Origin: DATEPR01 sp036503065
Lineage (GTDB): Bacteria > Actinomycetota > Actinomycetes > Mycobacteriales > Pseudonocardiaceae
Reading direction: 5' to 3'
NCBI GenBank assembly: GCA_036503065.1
Contig: DASXXM010000272.1
Location: forward strand, 1-8,166
DNA length: 8,166 bases
Shown here: positions 6,436-8,166 of the stretch, piece after piece
Position numbering within the stretch: the stretch's first letter is position 1
Layout: each line of letters starts with the position of its first letter
Notes under the pieces: generated by a model
What the model saw: only the letters and a program-made list of their open reading frames with translations
What the model was told of the DNA's origin: nothing
Database searches by the model: none
Made by a program: the position numbers and the translations under genes

Positions 6436-8166
6436 GTGAAAAGAAGGTTAGGGCTCGTCGTGACTCTCGGGTTGCTGGTCGCAGCCGTGACGGCCGTGTC
6501 GGCGCCCGGGACGGCGAACGCCGAGGACAACGGCGTCGGTGCGAAACCGGCACTGGGCTGGAGCAGTTGGAGCTTCGTCCGCAAGAACCCGACGGCGGCG
6601 GTCATCGACGCGCAGGCCGACGTGATGGTCAGCAGCGGCCTCAAGAAACTCGGCTACCAGTATGTGAACCTGGACGACTTCTGGTACGAGTGCCCCGGCA
6701 GCCAGGGCCCGAACGTCGACCAGTACGGCCGATGGGTGATCGACCCGACGCGCTTTCCCGACGCCGGCTCGAAGAACGGGATTCAGGCCGTCGCCGATCA
6801 CCTGCATGCCGACGGCCTGAAGTTCGGCATCTACGTCACCCCGGGCATTTCCGCGCAGGCCGTCGCGCGGAACACACCGATCGAGGGCACCAGCTACCAC
6901 GCCGACGACATCGCGCTGCCGAACGTCAGCGAGGCGAACTACAACTGCGGTGGCATGGTCGGCATCGACTACAGCAAGCCCGGCGCGCAGGCGTTCATCA
7001 ACTCATGGGCCGCCCAGTTCGCCTCGTGGGGCGTTGACTACCTCAAGATCGACGGTGTCGGATCGCAGGACCCCCAGGACGTGCGGGCGTGGTCGAACGC
7101 CCTGCGAACCACCGACCGCCCGATCCACCTCGAACTGTCCAACAATCTGGACATCCCGGACGCGGCGACCTGGGCGCGGTACGCCAATGGCTGGCGCACC
7201 GGCGGGGACGTCGAGTGCTACTGCGGCCCCAACAACGCGAGCTTTCCACTCACCAACTACGGCAGTGTGGCCAGCCGGTTCGATCAGGTCGCGGCGTGGG
7301 CACCGTTCGGCGGGCCAGGTGGTTTCAACGACTACGACTCGCTGGAAGTGGGCAACGGAGCCAACGACGGGCTGACCCTCGACGAGCGCAAAACACAGTT
7401 CAGCCTGTGGGCCTTGGCCGCGTCACCACTGATTCTCGGCACCGACCTGACCAACCTCGACCCGACCGACCTGAGCCTGTTGCGGAACACCGACGTGCTC
7501 GCCGTCGACCAGGACGCGATCGACGCCAAACGGCTCGCGAACGACGGCACGACGCAGGTGTTCGCGAAGCAGGAGGTGGGCGGCGACGCCGTGGTCGGGC
7601 TGTTCAACACCGGCGACGCACCGGCCGCGGTGTCCACGACGACGGCCGCGCTTGGCCTGCCCGCCAGCCGCCAGTACCGACTGACGGACCTGTGGTCGCA
7701 CGCCACCCTGGAGTCCGGGGGCGGTGTCGGCGCGACCGTGCCGCCACACGGAGTGGTGCTGTACCGGGTGACGCCCGCCCGGCGCCCGGTGTTCGCGCCG
7801 GCCGCGACGTCGTTCGGCATCACCGGGCTGGCCGACGGGCAGGTTGCCGGCCAACCGTTCACCGCGACCGAGACCTTCACCAACTACGGCACGAAGCCTG
7901 TCCTGAACGTCACCATGAAACTGTCCGCCCCGGCCGGATATTCGGCGAAGGCGACATCGGCGACCCACTTCGGCAGCGTCCCAGATGGACGGACAGTACG
8001 CACCACCTACACCGTCGACTCACCGCAGGCGACGCTGTTCGCCAGCGCCGTCTTCACCACGATGGACAGCTACACCCAGTTGCACGGCGGCACAACGAGT
8101 TCGACGGAGAGTCATCCGCTGACCGTCCACAGTCAACTCCAGGCGCCGTACCGGAGCTACAGTTCG
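6436..8166 (+). CDS. Secreted GH27 alpha-galactosidase-like glycoside hydrolase with C-terminal NEW3-type domain, 3' truncated by window
   Basis: An open frame from GTG 6436 runs without a stop to the window end (577 codons), so the protein is longer. A Sec-type signal peptide is clear: VKRR, a hydrophobic core, and ANA|ED cleavage after residue 29. The (beta/alpha)8 GH27 domain starts at PALGWSSW (38-45). It contains YVNLDDFW with Asp80-Asp81, the strand YLKIDG with the likely nucleophile Asp206, and GWRTGGDV with the likely acid/base Asp258. ASPLILGTDL and VLAVDQD are typical of the end of the barrel, and a beta-sandwich follows to about residue 445. Cys86, Cys171, Cys261 and Cys263 could form disulfides outside the cell. 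From about residue 452 a NEW3-like domain begins (TATETFTNYGTKPVLNVTM); such domains often precede an NPCBM carbohydrate-binding module, which would lie past the edge. The usual YSD-x-G loop is replaced by YVTPGI with a long insertion, so the exact sugar is uncertain: alpha-galactose is most likely, beta-L-arabinopyranose or another GH27 activity possible. The fifth codon is TTA. Confidence 0.9.
   Translation, partial: MKRRLGLVVTLGLLVAAVTAVSAPGTANAEDNGVGAKPALGWSSWSFVRKNPTAAVIDAQADVMVSSGLKKLGYQYVNLDDFWYECPGSQGPNVDQYGRWVIDPTRFPDAGSKNGIQAVADHLHADGLKFGIYVTPGISAQAVARNTPIEGTSYHADDIALPNVSEANYNCGGMVGIDYSKPGAQAFINSWAAQFASWGVDYLKIDGVGSQDPQDVRAWSNALRTTDRPIHLELSNNLDIPDAATWARYANGWRTGGDVECYCGPNNASFPLTNYGSVASRFDQVAAWAPFGGPGGFNDYDSLEVGNGANDGLTLDERKTQFSLWALAASPLILGTDLTNLDPTDLSLLRNTDVLAVDQDAIDAKRLANDGTTQVFAKQEVGGDAVVGLFNTGDAPAAVSTTTAALGLPASRQYRLTDLWSHATLESGGGVGATVPPHGVVLYRVTPARRPVFAPAATSFGITGLADGQVAGQPFTATETFTNYGTKPVLNVTMKLSAPAGYSAKATSATHFGSVPDGRTVRTTYTVDSPQATLFASAVFTTMDSYTQLHGGTTSSTESHPLTVHSQLQAPYRSYSS
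6439..6450 (+). other. Run of rare codons (AAA AGA AGG TTA) at codons 2-5, including the only TTA seen in these genes
   Basis: Codons 2-5 of the secreted hydrolase are AAA, AGA, AGG and TTA, all uncommon in a genome where third positions are mostly G or C. On reading the six frames of the annotated genes I found no other in-frame TTA. In Streptomyces and some relatives TTA codons make expression depend on the bldA leucine tRNA. Low-GC starts can also simply keep the ribosome binding site unstructured. Confidence 0.75.

Overview
The window is strongly GC-rich, with codon third positions mostly G or C, and all six genes lie on the + strand. This points to a filamentous-type actinomycete (Streptomyces, Pseudonocardiales or a relative); the genus cannot be fixed from the sequence. 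The content is a compact carbohydrate-uptake and glycoside-hydrolysis locus, and no phage, transposon, CRISPR or RNA gene is visible.

Layout: 1-317 is the 3' end of a ROK-family gene, probably the sugar-sensing repressor of the locus. 318-515 is the only sizeable intergenic region. It holds an AT-rich island with a promoter-like hexamer inside an imperfect dyad, followed by a roughly 140-nt leader with a small hairpin just before the ribosome binding site. 516-1856 encodes a lipoprotein solute-binding protein, and 1864-2805 and 2802-3659 encode the two permeases of a CUT1-type ABC sugar importer. 3717-6416 encodes a cytoplasmic GH38 alpha-mannosidase-type enzyme. 6436 to the window end encodes a secreted GH27 (alpha-galactosidase-like) enzyme with a C-terminal NEW3-type domain; it is cut by the window edge.

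Inferred working model: the secreted GH27 enzyme trims alpha-linked caps (probably galactose) from an extracellular glycan. The lipoprotein captures the released alpha-mannoside and the two permeases import it. The GH38 enzyme, which has no signal peptide, hydrolyses it in the cytoplasm. No ATPase gene lies within the cluster, so the importer probably borrows a shared ATPase, as actinomycete CUT1 systems do with MsiK. The ROK protein would act on the AT-rich dyad.

Nothing here is clearly a new class of system. The points most worth a second look are the single TTA codon inside a run of rare codons at the start of the secreted hydrolase, the pairing of GH38 with a non-canonical GH27, and the dyad that overlaps the candidate -10 box.
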